Position numbers and translations under genes: made by a program
Shown here: positions 1-7,732 of the stretch, one piece after another
Layout of the letters: each line of letters opens with the position of its first letter
How positions within the stretch are numbered: the stretch's first letter is position 1
Notes under the pieces: generated by a model
Told to the model about the DNA's origin: nothing
Databases searched by the model: none
Seen by the model: only the letters and a program-made list of their open reading frames with translations
Origin: Desulfovibrio sp. OH1186_COT-070
GTDB lineage: Bacteria; Desulfobacterota; Desulfovibrionia; Desulfovibrionales; Desulfovibrionaceae
Assembly: GCF_003860215.1 (NCBI RefSeq)
Contig: NZ_RQYH01000004.1
Location: forward strand, 61,092 to 125,091
Direction: 5' to 3'
DNA: 64,000 nucleotides

Positions 1-749
1 AAGATGATGGAAAAAAGCCCGTGGTGCAGGGCACCCATGAGGTCCATGTGCAGAAAGGTCTGCGTGGGCAGGGGCAGGGAGGCGGAGAAAAGCTCTCCTT
101 CGGGCAGCCGCGAAACGCCCAGAACCATGCCCGTCACGGTAATGGTCACAATGCCGATGATCATGGCACCCGGCACACGCAGGGCCAGGAGAGCGCCGGT
201 AATGAAGATGCCCGTCACCGCAAGCAGGGTTTTGGGGGCTCCCAAATCTCCCAGAGTCACAAAGGTGGCCTGGCTGGCAACAATCAGCCCGCAGCTTTTC
301 ATGCCGATAAAGGCGATAAAGGCACCTATGCCCACCACAATGGCGTACTTGAGGTCTGTGGGCACAGCATCAATGATCATCTGGCGGATTCTGGTCACGG
401 TGAGCAGCAGAAAAATCACGCCCGAAATGAATACCGCCCCGAGGCCCGTTTGCCATGTGTAGCCCGCCGGGCCGCAAATATAGTAGGCAAAAAAGGCCGT
501 GATGCCCAGGCCCGGTGCCACACCCACGGGAAAACGCGCCCAGAAGCCCATGATCAGGGTTGCAATGACCGTGATCCAGATGGTGGCGGCCACGGCGGAA
601 TCCTTGGGCATGCCCGCATCGGCCAGCATGGAGGGGACAACAAAAATCAGGTAGCACATGGCCATGAAGCTGGTCAGCCCGGCCAGCAGTTCCCTTTTGA
701 CTGTGCTGCCCCTTTCGGCGGGGCGGAACAGCTTTTCCAGAATATTCAT
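1..749 (-). CDS. NCS2/AzgA-family purine permease, N-terminal part
   Basis: This is an inner-membrane permease of the AzgA branch of NCS2 transporters, which import adenine, guanine or hypoxanthine with protons. Only the first 249 residues are in the window; the gene runs off the left edge, and family members are about 430 aa. The start is ATG at 749 (MNILEKLFRP). Seen directly are a series of hydrophobic segments and the AzgA-like stretch PGLGITAFFAYYICG near residues 79-93, which corresponds to the substrate-pathway segment of the family. It lies 42 bases downstream of the marC-like gene on the same strand and may be the third gene of a cysE-marC-permease unit. The exact purine cannot be told from this half of the protein. 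Confidence 0.85.
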   Translation of the reverse strand, partial: MNILEKLFRPAERGSTVKRELLAGLTSFMAMCYLIFVVPSMLADAGMPKDSAVAATIWITVIATLIMGFWARFPVGVAPGLGITAFFAYYICGPAGYTWQTGLGAVFISGVIFLLLTVTRIRQMIIDAVPTDLKYAIVVGIGAFIAFIGMKSCGLIVASQATFVTLGDLGAPKTLLAVTGIFITGALLALRVPGAMIIGIVTITVTGMVLGVSRLPEGELFSASLPLPTQTFLHMDLMGALHHGLFSII

Positions 750-791
750 GGTGGATATCCTTTGGTTCTGCATTGTTGTGCAAAAAAACTT

Positions 792-1391
792 TTACCCCAG
801 AAAGGCCCGGACGCCGGTAAAAATGACCTGGGCGGCAATGGCGGCCAGCAGCAGACCCGTCAGCTTGGAGAGTACGGCAATGCCCGTTCTGCTCAGCATG
901 CGGGCCAGGGGTTCGGCCATGACCAGCAGGACGAACATGCCCAGCGCGGCAATGAACAGGGAGAAAATGCCTGTCAGCACCTTGTCGGCGTTCACGGCTG
1001 TTGCACCCATGACCATCACCGCGCCGATGGAGGCCGGCCCCATGCCCAGGGGGATGGCCAGGGGCACAACGCTGATGTCGCCTTCTTCGGGCGAGAGCGT
1101 ATGGCTGCCGTTGTCGTTCATCAGGGAAACGGCGGTAAGAAAAAGCAGCACGCCCGCGCCGATGCGGAAGGCGTCCAGAGTGAAGCCGAACAGACTGAAA
1201 ATATGCGGCCCGAACAGATAGAGTACTGCGCCGATAACAAATATGGCACAAGACGTTTTGGTGGCCACCGTGAGCTTCTGCTTTTTGTCCATGTGCTTGG
1301 TGCCGCCAAGAAAGGCGCTCAGCACAGCCGGGGGCGTCATCAGGGCATAGATTTTGAGGCTGGTGGCCACCACATCGGAAAAAAATTCCAT
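792..1391 (-). CDS. MarC family integral membrane protein
   Basis: A 199-residue protein of the MarC/NAAT family, predicted to have six membrane segments. Typical family features are the N-terminal ATSLKIYALMTPPAVLSAF stretch and the conserved PLAIPLGMGPASIGAVMVMG region near residue 110, which marks the start of the second three-helix repeat. Despite the name, E. coli MarC has no proven role in multiple antibiotic resistance; some relatives are described as amino-acid transporters or exporters. The gene lies 39 bases after cysE on the same strand, so export of a sulfur amino acid or related product is a possible but unproven link. Length and hydrophobicity pattern fit a complete gene. Confidence 0.85.
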   Translation of the reverse strand: MEFFSDVVATSLKIYALMTPPAVLSAFLGGTKHMDKKQKLTVATKTSCAIFVIGAVLYLFGPHIFSLFGFTLDAFRIGAGVLLFLTAVSLMNDNGSHTLSPEEGDISVVPLAIPLGMGPASIGAVMVMGATAVNADKVLTGIFSLFIAALGMFVLLVMAEPLARMLSRTGIAVLSKLTGLLLAAIAAQVIFTGVRAFLG

Positions 1392-1430
1392 ACACTCTCC
1401 TTGCGCCGACAGCGCGGGCAGTTTTCCGGT

Positions 1431-2345
1431 TCAGGCGAGGGGTTTTTCCTGCGTGACGCGGGCCTTTTCCGGAACGTCGCTGGTAACCCACACATTGCCG
1501 CCGATCACCGCGCCCTTGCCCACGGTGATCCGCCCCAGAATGGTGGCTCCGGCGTAGACGGTCACATTGTCGCAGAGAATGGGATGGCGCAAAATGCCCT
1601 TGGTCAGCGTGCCGTCGCTGCTCTTGGGGAAGGAGAGCGCGCCCAGGGTCACGCCCTGGTACAGGCGGCAGTTGTTGCCGATGATGCACGTTTCGCCGAT
1701 GACCACGCCCGTGCCGTGGTCAATGAAAAACTCTTCGCCAATGGTCGCGCCGGGGTGAATGTCGATGCCGGTTTTGGAATGGGCCATCTCGGCAATCATG
1801 CGCGGTATGAGCGGAACCTTGAGCTTGTACAACTCGTGGGCGATGCGGTGATGGAACATGGCCTGCATGGACGGATAGCAGAAAATGGCTTCGCCCGGAC
1901 TGGTGGCTGCCGGGTCTCCCTCATAGGCGGCCTTGGCGTCGCCCGCCAGCAGGCGGCGGATTTCGGGCAGACGGTCCATGAAAGCCAGAACAGCTTGCCG
2001 CCCCTCGTTTTCACACGAAGCGCAGGATCTGTCCTGTCCGGCGCAACTGAAGCACAGGCCGCGCACCACCTGCTCGCTGAGCATGCGCCAGATGCTGTCC
2101 AGATTGGCGGCCAGATGGTAGCGTATGGATTCGGGGCGCACGTCGGGGGCGCCGAAATAGCCGGGAAAAATGGCCGCGCGCAGACGCTCCAGCACTTCGG
2201 AAAGTATGGGGAGGGAAGGCATGGGCTCCCCCTGGACGGAACGGCGCCAGACGGTATCCAGAGAAAGGGGATGACAGAGCCGCTCCACCAGATTGTCCAC
2301 CAGAGGGATGGAGGAGGCGTTCAGGTCGTTTCTTTTCTTTTTCAT
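1431..2345 (-). CDS. cysE: serine O-acetyltransferase (EpsC/CysE type)
   Basis: This enzyme acetylates L-serine with acetyl-CoA to O-acetylserine, the carbon acceptor for sulfide in cysteine synthesis. The 304-residue protein has a helical N-terminal half and a C-terminal left-handed beta-helix made of hexapeptide repeats. It shows the family hallmarks DIHPGATIGEEFFIDHGTGV and the catalytic HPILCDNVTVYAGATILG region. It is longer than E. coli CysE and resembles the EpsC group. An odd feature is a four-cysteine cluster, CFSC-AGQDRS-CASC, at residues 98-111, which looks like a metal-binding knuckle and is not needed by the classical enzyme. Start is ATG at 2345. It is divergent from the AT-rich restriction-modification island and is followed by the MarC protein. 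Confidence 0.93.
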   Translation of the reverse strand: MKKKRNDLNASSIPLVDNLVERLCHPLSLDTVWRRSVQGEPMPSLPILSEVLERLRAAIFPGYFGAPDVRPESIRYHLAANLDSIWRMLSEQVVRGLCFSCAGQDRSCASCENEGRQAVLAFMDRLPEIRRLLAGDAKAAYEGDPAATSPGEAIFCYPSMQAMFHHRIAHELYKLKVPLIPRMIAEMAHSKTGIDIHPGATIGEEFFIDHGTGVVIGETCIIGNNCRLYQGVTLGALSFPKSSDGTLTKGILRHPILCDNVTVYAGATILGRITVGKGAVIGGNVWVTSDVPEKARVTQEKPLA

Positions 2346-2408
2346 GGCAATGTCCTCTGTGCCGGATTTTGCGTGTGCCCGTGGATGCCCTGTTCCGGAG
2401 CGCCTGTG

Positions 2409-2436
2409 CGCATAATCCAGAAGGCAGCATTGACAA
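2409..2436 (-). promoter_or_regulatory. weak candidate sigma-70 promoter for cysE
   Basis: On the minus strand TTGTCA (2436-2431) is followed after 16 bases by TATGCG (2414-2409), about 65 bases upstream of the cysE start. The -35 box is good and the -10 box is poor. The 352-base gap 2346-2697 otherwise holds only the island promoter at its right end; no gene was seen in it. Base composition turns AT-rich from about 2570 on. Confidence 0.3.
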
Positions 2437-2640
2437 AGCGCCGGTTGATGTGAGTTCTGTCGCCCCAATCTCCTTACGGCCGAGCAAACTGGGATCAAGT
2501 TTTTTCCAGGCTGGATCAGAAATATCGTGCCGCCTGTGGGCTGCTATGGCATGTATTCCTCGCTTGCGGGTGCAGAAAAATGAATTGTGCCACAAAATAA
2601 GATTTTGGACAAATTTGTGGCTGCCATGCCTGAAGCGGTA

Positions 2641-2669
2641 TTGTAACTATTCGAGATATCGAATATAAT
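2641..2669 (+). promoter_or_regulatory. sigma-70 promoter of the restriction-modification operon
   Basis: TTGTAA at 2641-2646 and a perfect TATAAT at 2664-2669 are separated by 17 bases, 29 bases upstream of the first methylase start. It is the only strong promoter-like pair in the gap and lies exactly where island transcription should begin. Confidence 0.7.
2648..2665. promoter_or_regulatory. perfect inverted repeat in the promoter spacer, candidate operator
   Basis: TATTCGA-GATA-TCGAATA is a perfect 7-bp inverted repeat with a 4-base centre. It fills the spacer between the -35 and -10 boxes and overlaps the first bases of the -10. A protein bound here would block RNA polymerase. The obvious candidate is the helix-turn-helix domain fused to the first methylase, which would give negative feedback like the C proteins or self-repressing methylases of other systems. 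Repression and the binding partner are inference. Confidence 0.5.
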
Positions 2670-2697
2670 ACAAACAGCTCTTGGGGGGGAACAGTTT

Positions 2698-3774
2698 ATG
2701 GATATCATGTCTGCAAGAGAAGCAGCTGATAAGTGGGGCATATCCCAGCGGCGTGTTGCTGTCCTTTGTTCTGAAGGGCGCATTGATCAAGCTCAACTGG
2801 TGGGAAACTCTTGGATTATGCCGGCTACGGCAGAAAAGCCCGTTGATGCAAGGAGTATTCGGCATATACCTCCCGCTGGCGGACGGGCAAGACCCTTTCT
2901 GAAATGGGCAGGAGGAAAAGGTCAACTACTTTCAGAGATCGAAAAATATTATCCTTTTGTAGATGGAAAAATAACAAAATATGCAGAGCCATTTGTGGGT
3001 GGAGGTTCGGTATTGTTTGATATATTGGGAAAATATCGTTTGGATGCGGTATATATCAGCGATACTAATCCGGATTTGGTCAATGCTTATGTTGTTGTTC
3101 AAAATGAAGTCAATAAATTGATTGATTTGCTTATGCAAATGCAAGAGGATTATGTTCCAATGGGAACCGAAAATCGCAGGTCTTACTACATAAGAAAACG
3201 AGAGCGTTTTAACGAGCGTAAAATTTGCAGCGATACTTCGGCCAGTCCTGAGCGAGCTGCATTATTTATATTCCTCAATAAAACCTGCTTTAATGGATTG
3301 TATCGGGTAAACCGGAAGGGGCAATTTAATGTTCCGATGGGCGCATATAAAAAACCGCCGATTTGTGATGACATAAATCTCCGGGCAGTATCTGAAAAGC
3401 TACAAGGGGTAAAGATCTTTTGTGGGGACTATCGAAAATCTGCTGATTTTATTGATAAAGATACATTTGTATATTTTGATCCTCCCTATCGTCCTTTGAG
3501 TGAAACAGCAAGTTTTACAGCGTATACAGAAGATGTATTTGACGATGAGCGGCAAATTGAGTTGGCGAACTTTGTTCTCGAGATGGACAAAACGGGTGCA
3601 CATATTGTTGTGAGTAACTCTGATCCAAAAAATACAAACCCTGATGATAATTTTTTTGATAACATCTATTCTGGAAGGCATATCAAGAGAGTTGAAGCAA
3701 CGCGCATGATAAATAGCAAGAGCACTGATAGAGGTAAAATAAAAGAACTGCTTATATCAAACTTCAGGAGGTAG
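2698..3774 (+). CDS. Dam-type adenine methyltransferase with N-terminal HTH (M.DpnII-like, GATC)
   Basis: This protein methylates N6 of adenine in GATC and protects the host DNA from the endonuclease encoded next door. The 358-residue protein has two parts. Residues 1-55 form a small MerR/excisionase-like helix-turn-helix (SAREAADKWGISQRRV, ending with a GNSWIMPATAEKP wing). From about residue 66 follows a D12-class methylase: FLKWAGGKGQLL (SAM site), EPFVGGGS near 98-104 (motif I), and DPPYRPLSETASFTAY from residue 261 (catalytic motif IV), very close to M.DpnII. Start is ATG 2698 behind a G-run ribosome site; ATG 2707 is an alternative. Base composition is clearly AT-rich against the flanks. 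The HTH type is common in Firmicutes, which suggests a foreign source. Confidence 0.92.
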   Translation: MDIMSAREAADKWGISQRRVAVLCSEGRIDQAQLVGNSWIMPATAEKPVDARSIRHIPPAGGRARPFLKWAGGKGQLLSEIEKYYPFVDGKITKYAEPFVGGGSVLFDILGKYRLDAVYISDTNPDLVNAYVVVQNEVNKLIDLLMQMQEDYVPMGTENRRSYYIRKRERFNERKICSDTSASPERAALFIFLNKTCFNGLYRVNRKGQFNVPMGAYKKPPICDDINLRAVSEKLQGVKIFCGDYRKSADFIDKDTFVYFDPPYRPLSETASFTAYTEDVFDDERQIELANFVLEMDKTGAHIVVSNSDPKNTNPDDNFFDNIYSGRHIKRVEATRMINSKSTDRGKIKELLISNFRR

Positions 3775-3950
3775 ATATGTAGTCCTGGGAATATGCGTAA
3801 TGTCCTACGGTAGAAATATGCATATTCCGAGGATGAAATTGGGCAAGATTTTTGATATGGAAATATTGGAAACACAGTAATATTACTATGAAATCGTCCT
3901 ATCACACTGTAATGGAAAAAACATTGTAGAGTAAATGGGAGTAGTTCAAT

Positions 3951-4814
3951 ATGTCAGATAGAGATTTTGATGTATGGCTTTCTGGTTTTCGTGGTAGCAT
4001 TTCCAACTATGGATACTATATTGATTTTGAAAAAGTTTACCATAACGTTGATAAGATGAAAGTTGAGCTGAATATTTTGAACTCGCTCATTGGCTCAGGG
4101 AATATTGAGGTTGAATTTGAAGATCTTCTTTCCCGATATCCTGAAATCCTGAAATGTATCCCTTTGCTGCTGGCTGTGCGAGCGGATGAAATCTACGCTG
4201 CTGATGGGGAAGGGGCTTTTTCTTACAGCTTCAAGAAGCAAAACCTGTCTGTTGGGCAATATAAAGTCTTTATGAGAAAAACCGGATTGTTCGACCTCAT
4301 TTCCCGCCATCTTGTGAACAACCTTGTGGACTATGCTACCGGTGTGGAAACAGGCTTGGACTCCAATGGGCGCAAGAACCGTGGTGGGCACCTTATGGAA
4401 GATCTGGTTGAGAGCTTTATCGTTGAGGCAGGTTTTATCAAGGATAAAAGTTACTTCAAGGAGATGTATGTGTCTAAGATGACGGAGAAATGGGGCGTAG
4501 ACCTTTCTGCAATCTCCAATCAGGGGGCGATGGAAAAACGCTTCGATTTTGTGATCAAGACAGCTAACATGATATATGCGGTTGAAGCCAATTTTTATGC
4601 TAGTGGTGGTAGCAAGCTCAATGAGACTGCTCGCAGTTACAAAACACTTGCACTGGAGGTAGATACAATAGATGAACTCTCCTTTGTATGGTTTACTGAT
4701 GGAAAAGGCTGGATAAGTGCCCGTAATAATTTGAGAGAAACTTTTGATATTATGGAGCATATTTACAACATTAAGGACATGGAAAGCGGCATCATCAGCG
4801 AGATTTGTAAATAA
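3951..4814 (+). CDS. DpnII-type GATC restriction endonuclease
   Basis: A type II endonuclease predicted to cut unmethylated GATC. At 287 residues it matches the length of R.DpnII, and the conserved family regions are visible: KNRGGHLMEDLVE near the middle, then EKRFDFVI followed by YAVEANFYASGGSKLNE near residues 197-225. The latter holds the acidic residues expected of a PD-(D/E)XK-like catalytic core. A 176-base gap separates it from the upstream methylase; this gap contains short ORFs only and no clear promoter. The stop codon TAA (4812-4814) shares one base with the ATG of the next gene, so the two are translationally coupled. Composition is as AT-rich as the rest of the island. The family assignment is from memory of R.DpnII; cleavage specificity is inferred from family and neighbours. 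Confidence 0.88.
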   Translation: MSDRDFDVWLSGFRGSISNYGYYIDFEKVYHNVDKMKVELNILNSLIGSGNIEVEFEDLLSRYPEILKCIPLLLAVRADEIYAADGEGAFSYSFKKQNLSVGQYKVFMRKTGLFDLISRHLVNNLVDYATGVETGLDSNGRKNRGGHLMEDLVESFIVEAGFIKDKSYFKEMYVSKMTEKWGVDLSAISNQGAMEKRFDFVIKTANMIYAVEANFYASGGSKLNETARSYKTLALEVDTIDELSFVWFTDGKGWISARNNLRETFDIMEHIYNIKDMESGIISEICK

Positions 4815-5560
4815 TGGCGAAAAAAATCACAAAATGGAAGCCGGAAGATTTTGAACTGGAAATGACCACGCATTGGTCATTTCCAAAGCGTGGGGATTGG
4901 GCAACACACGATGCCAAATGGCGTGGGAACTGGTCTCCCTATATTCCCCGCAATATCCTGTTGCGTTATTCGCAGGAAGGCGATTTGGTGCTTGACCAGT
5001 TTGCTGGTGGTGGGACAACCCTCGTTGAAGCAAAGCTGTTAAACCGAAATATTATCGGAGTCGATGTGAATGATATTGCACTTGACCGCTGCAAAGATAA
5101 AACAGATTTTGAACACGAAGATGCAAATGGAAAAGTTTATATCAAAAAAGGAGATGCTCGCAATCTTGATTTTATCCCTGACAAGAGCATTGACTTGATC
5201 TGCTCTCATCCGCCATATTCAAATATCATACAATATAGCGAAGATATAGAGTCTGATCTCTCACATTTTTCTGTAAAGAAATTCCTCGAAGAGATGAAAA
5301 AAGTCGCTTCTGAAAGCTATCGAGTGCTGAAAAAAGATAAATTCTGTGCTATTCTTATGGGAGATACCCGAAAGAAAGGATATATGATACCATTGTCTTT
5401 CGAGGTTATGCGGATCTTTGAGGATACAGGGTTTACGCTCAAGGAGCTTATCATCAAAGAGCAGCACAACTGCAAGGCTACAGGATATTGGAAAACAAAT
5501 AGTGTGAAGTACAATTTTTTGTTGATAGGACATGAGTATTTATTTGTGTTCAAGAAGTAG
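4814..5560 (+). CDS. second DNA amino-methyltransferase of the DpnII-type system
   Basis: A 248-residue SAM-dependent DNA methylase, the third gene of the island. DpnII-type systems often carry a second enzyme (M.DpnA) that methylates GATC also in single-stranded DNA, which protects DNA taken up or being replicated. The SAM site reads VLDQFAGGGTTLVEA (about residues 59-73) and the catalytic loop is SHPPYSNIIQYS (131-142). The motif order is therefore SAM site first and catalytic loop second. The unusual SHPPY in place of DPPY or SPPY deserves note: it resembles amino-methylases with (S/N/D)PPY loops, so N6-adenine or N4-cytosine activity cannot be separated by eye. The ATG overlaps the endonuclease stop by one base. 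The gene ends about 50 bases before composition returns to GC-rich. Confidence 0.8.
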   Translation: MAKKITKWKPEDFELEMTTHWSFPKRGDWATHDAKWRGNWSPYIPRNILLRYSQEGDLVLDQFAGGGTTLVEAKLLNRNIIGVDVNDIALDRCKDKTDFEHEDANGKVYIKKGDARNLDFIPDKSIDLICSHPPYSNIIQYSEDIESDLSHFSVKKFLEEMKKVASESYRVLKKDKFCAILMGDTRKKGYMIPLSFEVMRIFEDTGFTLKELIIKEQHNCKATGYWKTNSVKYNFLLIGHEYLFVFKK

Positions 5561-5775
5561 ATGATAAAATGATACTTCATTTCGTTGTTCATTTCATGTC
5601 TTCCCAGAACGGGAGCGGGCTGATTGCGTGTCTGTTCCGGGAAAATCCAGATGCGACCTTTTTCGAGGGGGGAACAAGTACTCCCAAGGCAGATTTTTTG
5701 TGCCGCAGGCCTTCAGGCAATGCGCGCTTCTGCCGATAGGCAAAGAAGAACAGACAGGTGTTCGAGGAGGAAACC

Positions 5776-5961
5776 ATGAACGACGTGCAAATGGGCATGA
5801 GTGTGCGCATCACCAGAGAAGCTCTGGATTTTCAGGCAGGCATGGCCGCCGCCGTGATCAACGGCAGCCTGGACAAGAGCGCGGAAATGCAGCAGAACCT
5901 GGCCCGCAGTCAGGGCCTTGCCGCCGAAGGTATTGGCGTCAGGCTCAACACCTCGGTCTGA
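5776..5961 (+). CDS. YjfB-family putative motility protein
   Basis: A 61-residue soluble protein starting MNDVQMGMSV and holding QAGMAAAVINGSLDKSAEMQ, which matches the small YjfB family found in flagellated bacteria and controlled by the flagellar sigma factor in Bacillus. Its exact role is unknown. The start ATG at 5776 has a very good ribosome site (GAGGAGG, 5764-5770). A GCCGATAG element at 5732-5739, similar to the -10 box of flagellar sigma-28 promoters, lies 37 bases upstream, but a matching -35 box was not found. A strong terminator follows at 6024-6058, so it is a single-gene unit. It is the first GC-rich gene after the AT-rich island. Confidence 0.75.
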   Translation: MNDVQMGMSVRITREALDFQAGMAAAVINGSLDKSAEMQQNLARSQGLAAEGIGVRLNTSV

Positions 5962-6023
5962 AGCATCCCCGCCCTGCCGTGCTGTTGTGCGGGCATTGGA
6001 CACGGCAGGCGCGGGAGCGTCCG

Positions 6024-6058
6024 GCCTGTCGGGAGATTTTTTCCGGCAGGCTTTTTTT
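6024..6058 (+). terminator. Rho-independent terminator after the YjfB-family gene
   Basis: GCCTGTCGG (6024-6032) pairs with CCGGCAGGC (6043-6051) with one G-T wobble and is followed by seven Ts (6052-6058). The gap 5962-6326 holds this hairpin and nothing else that could be recognised apart from the ribosome site of the next gene. Confidence 0.8.
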
Positions 6059-6326
6059 GTCGGCGTCCTGCCAGGACGCCCATATACTGTCCCCGTTGAG
6101 CGCGCAAAAATCGAGGCAGGCGAATGCTCCACGGGACGAAATGGCGTGAAGGCCGTTTCCGCGTCCGTAAATGTTGTCATTTTCTGCGGATTGCGGCTAA
6201 AGTTTTTTCGCATTTGTCCGATCAGGGAATGTTGAGCGGTGGAAGAAGCGGGCGGAAGGGCACTCTGCCTTCCCGCAGCGCATCCCGGTTGCAAGGAAGC
6301 AGTGATCCATTCAGGGAGGAATGGTC

Positions 6327-6608
6327 ATGTCGCAACACATCAATGAAATATCTCCGACGGGCGTATCCCCGCCGGAGCGGCAATGTGCCGGAGAAGAAGG
6401 AAAAAGAGCGCTTGTGGAGCGTTATCTGGACCTTCTGGAGGCAAACAGGCAGGCCTGCCGCGCAACAGTTACCGATGCGGGGCTGGCTTTGGATATGGCG
6501 GGATTTGTGCGGCGTCAGCTATGCTGGCCTTCGCCGCAGACACGGCTTCCCACAGCCTTGCTGGCGCGGGCTCTGGTGCAGCGCGTTCCCGAAACGCCGG
6601 ACCAGTAG
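6327..6608 (+). CDS. small hypothetical protein
   Basis: An unrecognised 93-residue soluble protein. The start at 6327 (MSQHINEISP) is preferred because GGGAGGA lies 7 bases upstream; the earlier in-frame ATG at 6321 directly abuts that ribosome site. The middle part (about residues 25-60) is predicted helical with RALVERYLDLLEANRQACRA, and there is a proline-rich tail. There is no signal peptide or membrane segment. It is bounded by the YjfB terminator upstream and by a strong hairpin with a T-run at 6819-6853 downstream, so it appears to be monocistronic. Possible relation to the preceding motility-type gene is only positional. Confidence 0.55.
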   Translation: MSQHINEISPTGVSPPERQCAGEEGKRALVERYLDLLEANRQACRATVTDAGLALDMAGFVRRQLCWPSPQTRLPTALLARALVQRVPETPDQ

Positions 6609-6818
6609 GCGGGTACAGGCCTCCGCAGGCCCCCAATGCCCTGCGGGGACGCTGCCGCCACAGCACTGTGCCCTGTTGAAAAGCGCGGGAGGCAAGAGCC
6701 TTGCGGATCTTGCCCCGGCGCAACACTGCCCGCCGTGTCTCCACGGCGCGGAGTCATAACCAAAGCATCACTTTTCCGTGACATGGAGGGATGCACCGCA
6801 GATTCGTCCGCTCACACG

Positions 6819-6853
6819 CTGCCGGAGAAAGACTTCTTTCTCCGGCAGTTTTT
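6819..6853 (+). terminator. strong hairpin terminator between convergent genes
   Basis: A perfect 13-bp stem (6819-6831 with 6836-6848) with a 4-base loop is followed by TTTTT on the plus strand. It ends transcription from the small upstream gene and, as a hairpin just beyond the cobM stop (6873), may also help end the minus-strand operon. The rest of 6609-6872 shows no gene. Confidence 0.75.
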
Positions 6854-6872
6854 GCTTGCGGGGAGAGCGCGG

Positions 6873-7652
6873 TCATTTTTTCTCGCGGCAGGCGTGGCTG
6901 AAATCGGCCGCGTACAGGCGCGAAGGCGCTCCGGGCGTGTGGTGGGAAGGCAGGACGAGAAAGATCGTCTGGCGTTCCAGGCCGTTGTCGGTCACGCATT
7001 GGGCCAGATTTTCCAGGTTTGTCCAGTGCAGTTGCTCTGCGGGCCAGCCCACCCTGTGCGCACAGAGCACAGGGGTGCGGGGCGGCAGGCTGCGCAGCAA
7101 CTGGGCCTGAAGCGAGCTGGCCGATCCCGAAGAAAGATACACGGCCAGGGGGGCGCCGTGAGCGGCCAGAGCGCCGGGCTGCTGGGCTTCGGGCACGGGC
7201 GTGCGCCCCTCTGCGCGGCAGATGATGAGGCCTTGGGCCGCCTCCGGGATGGTAAAGGAAAGACCTGCGGCCGCGGCTGCGGCGCAGGCCGCGGTCACGC
7301 CGGGGATGACGCGCCAGGGAATGCCGTCGGCATCCAGCAGGGCCGCCTGTTCGCGCAGCGCGCCGAACAGGGAGGGGTCTCCCGTATGAACGCGGGCCAC
7401 GCTCCGGCCCTGCAGGGCTGTGCGGCGCACCAGATCGTGGCATTCTTCCAGGGTCAGCGGTGCGGAATCCACCACTCTGGCATTGGGGGAGGCGCAGTCC
7501 ACCACGGCTCTGGGCACAAGAGAACCGGCGTAGAGCACCAGAGCCGCACTCTCGATGGCCTTGCGGCCTTTGAGGGTCAGCAGTTCGGGGTCGCCGGGGC
7601 CTGCGCCGACAAAAGACACAAGGCCGGGAGCGGAAGCGGGATTATGGGGCAT
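6873..7652 (-). CDS. cobM: precorrin-4/cobalt-precorrin-4 C11-methyltransferase
   Basis: A SAM-dependent methylase that methylates C11 of (cobalt-)precorrin-4 in corrin ring synthesis. The 259-residue protein has the tetrapyrrole methylase fold: VSFVGAGPGDPELLTLKG at the N-terminus (SAM site), LYAGSLVP, the VARVHTGDPSLFGA motif near residue 95, and VIPGVTAACAAAA. These match the CobM/CbiF family, as does the length. ATG at 7652 has an AAGG ribosome site upstream. It is the last gene of the minus-strand cluster dapF-like, cbiD, cobL, cobM, 80 bases after cobL. Cytoplasmic. Neighbouring corrin genes support the assignment. Confidence 0.93.
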   Translation of the reverse strand: MPHNPASAPGLVSFVGAGPGDPELLTLKGRKAIESAALVLYAGSLVPRAVVDCASPNARVVDSAPLTLEECHDLVRRTALQGRSVARVHTGDPSLFGALREQAALLDADGIPWRVIPGVTAACAAAAAAGLSFTIPEAAQGLIICRAEGRTPVPEAQQPGALAAHGAPLAVYLSSGSASSLQAQLLRSLPPRTPVLCAHRVGWPAEQLHWTNLENLAQCVTDNGLERQTIFLVLPSHHTPGAPSRLYAADFSHACREKK

Positions 7653-7732
7653 GTGTACCTTCTCTGGCTTTTGCGGCCGGAGCAGGGCCGCCGGACTTTT
7701 TGGACGGACAGGGCCTGCCCTTCGTGGCCGGG

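Noticed and set aside
21..2453. 810-residue open frame on the plus strand
   Set aside because: It lies opposite the permease, MarC and cysE genes and its translation is low-complexity His/Gly/Gln-rich, the usual shadow of GC-rich coding DNA.
2521..5712. att-like direct repeats bounding the restriction-modification island
   Set aside because: Only a 7-base match (GTGCCGC) was found near the two composition breaks, and there is no integrase; too little for an attachment site.
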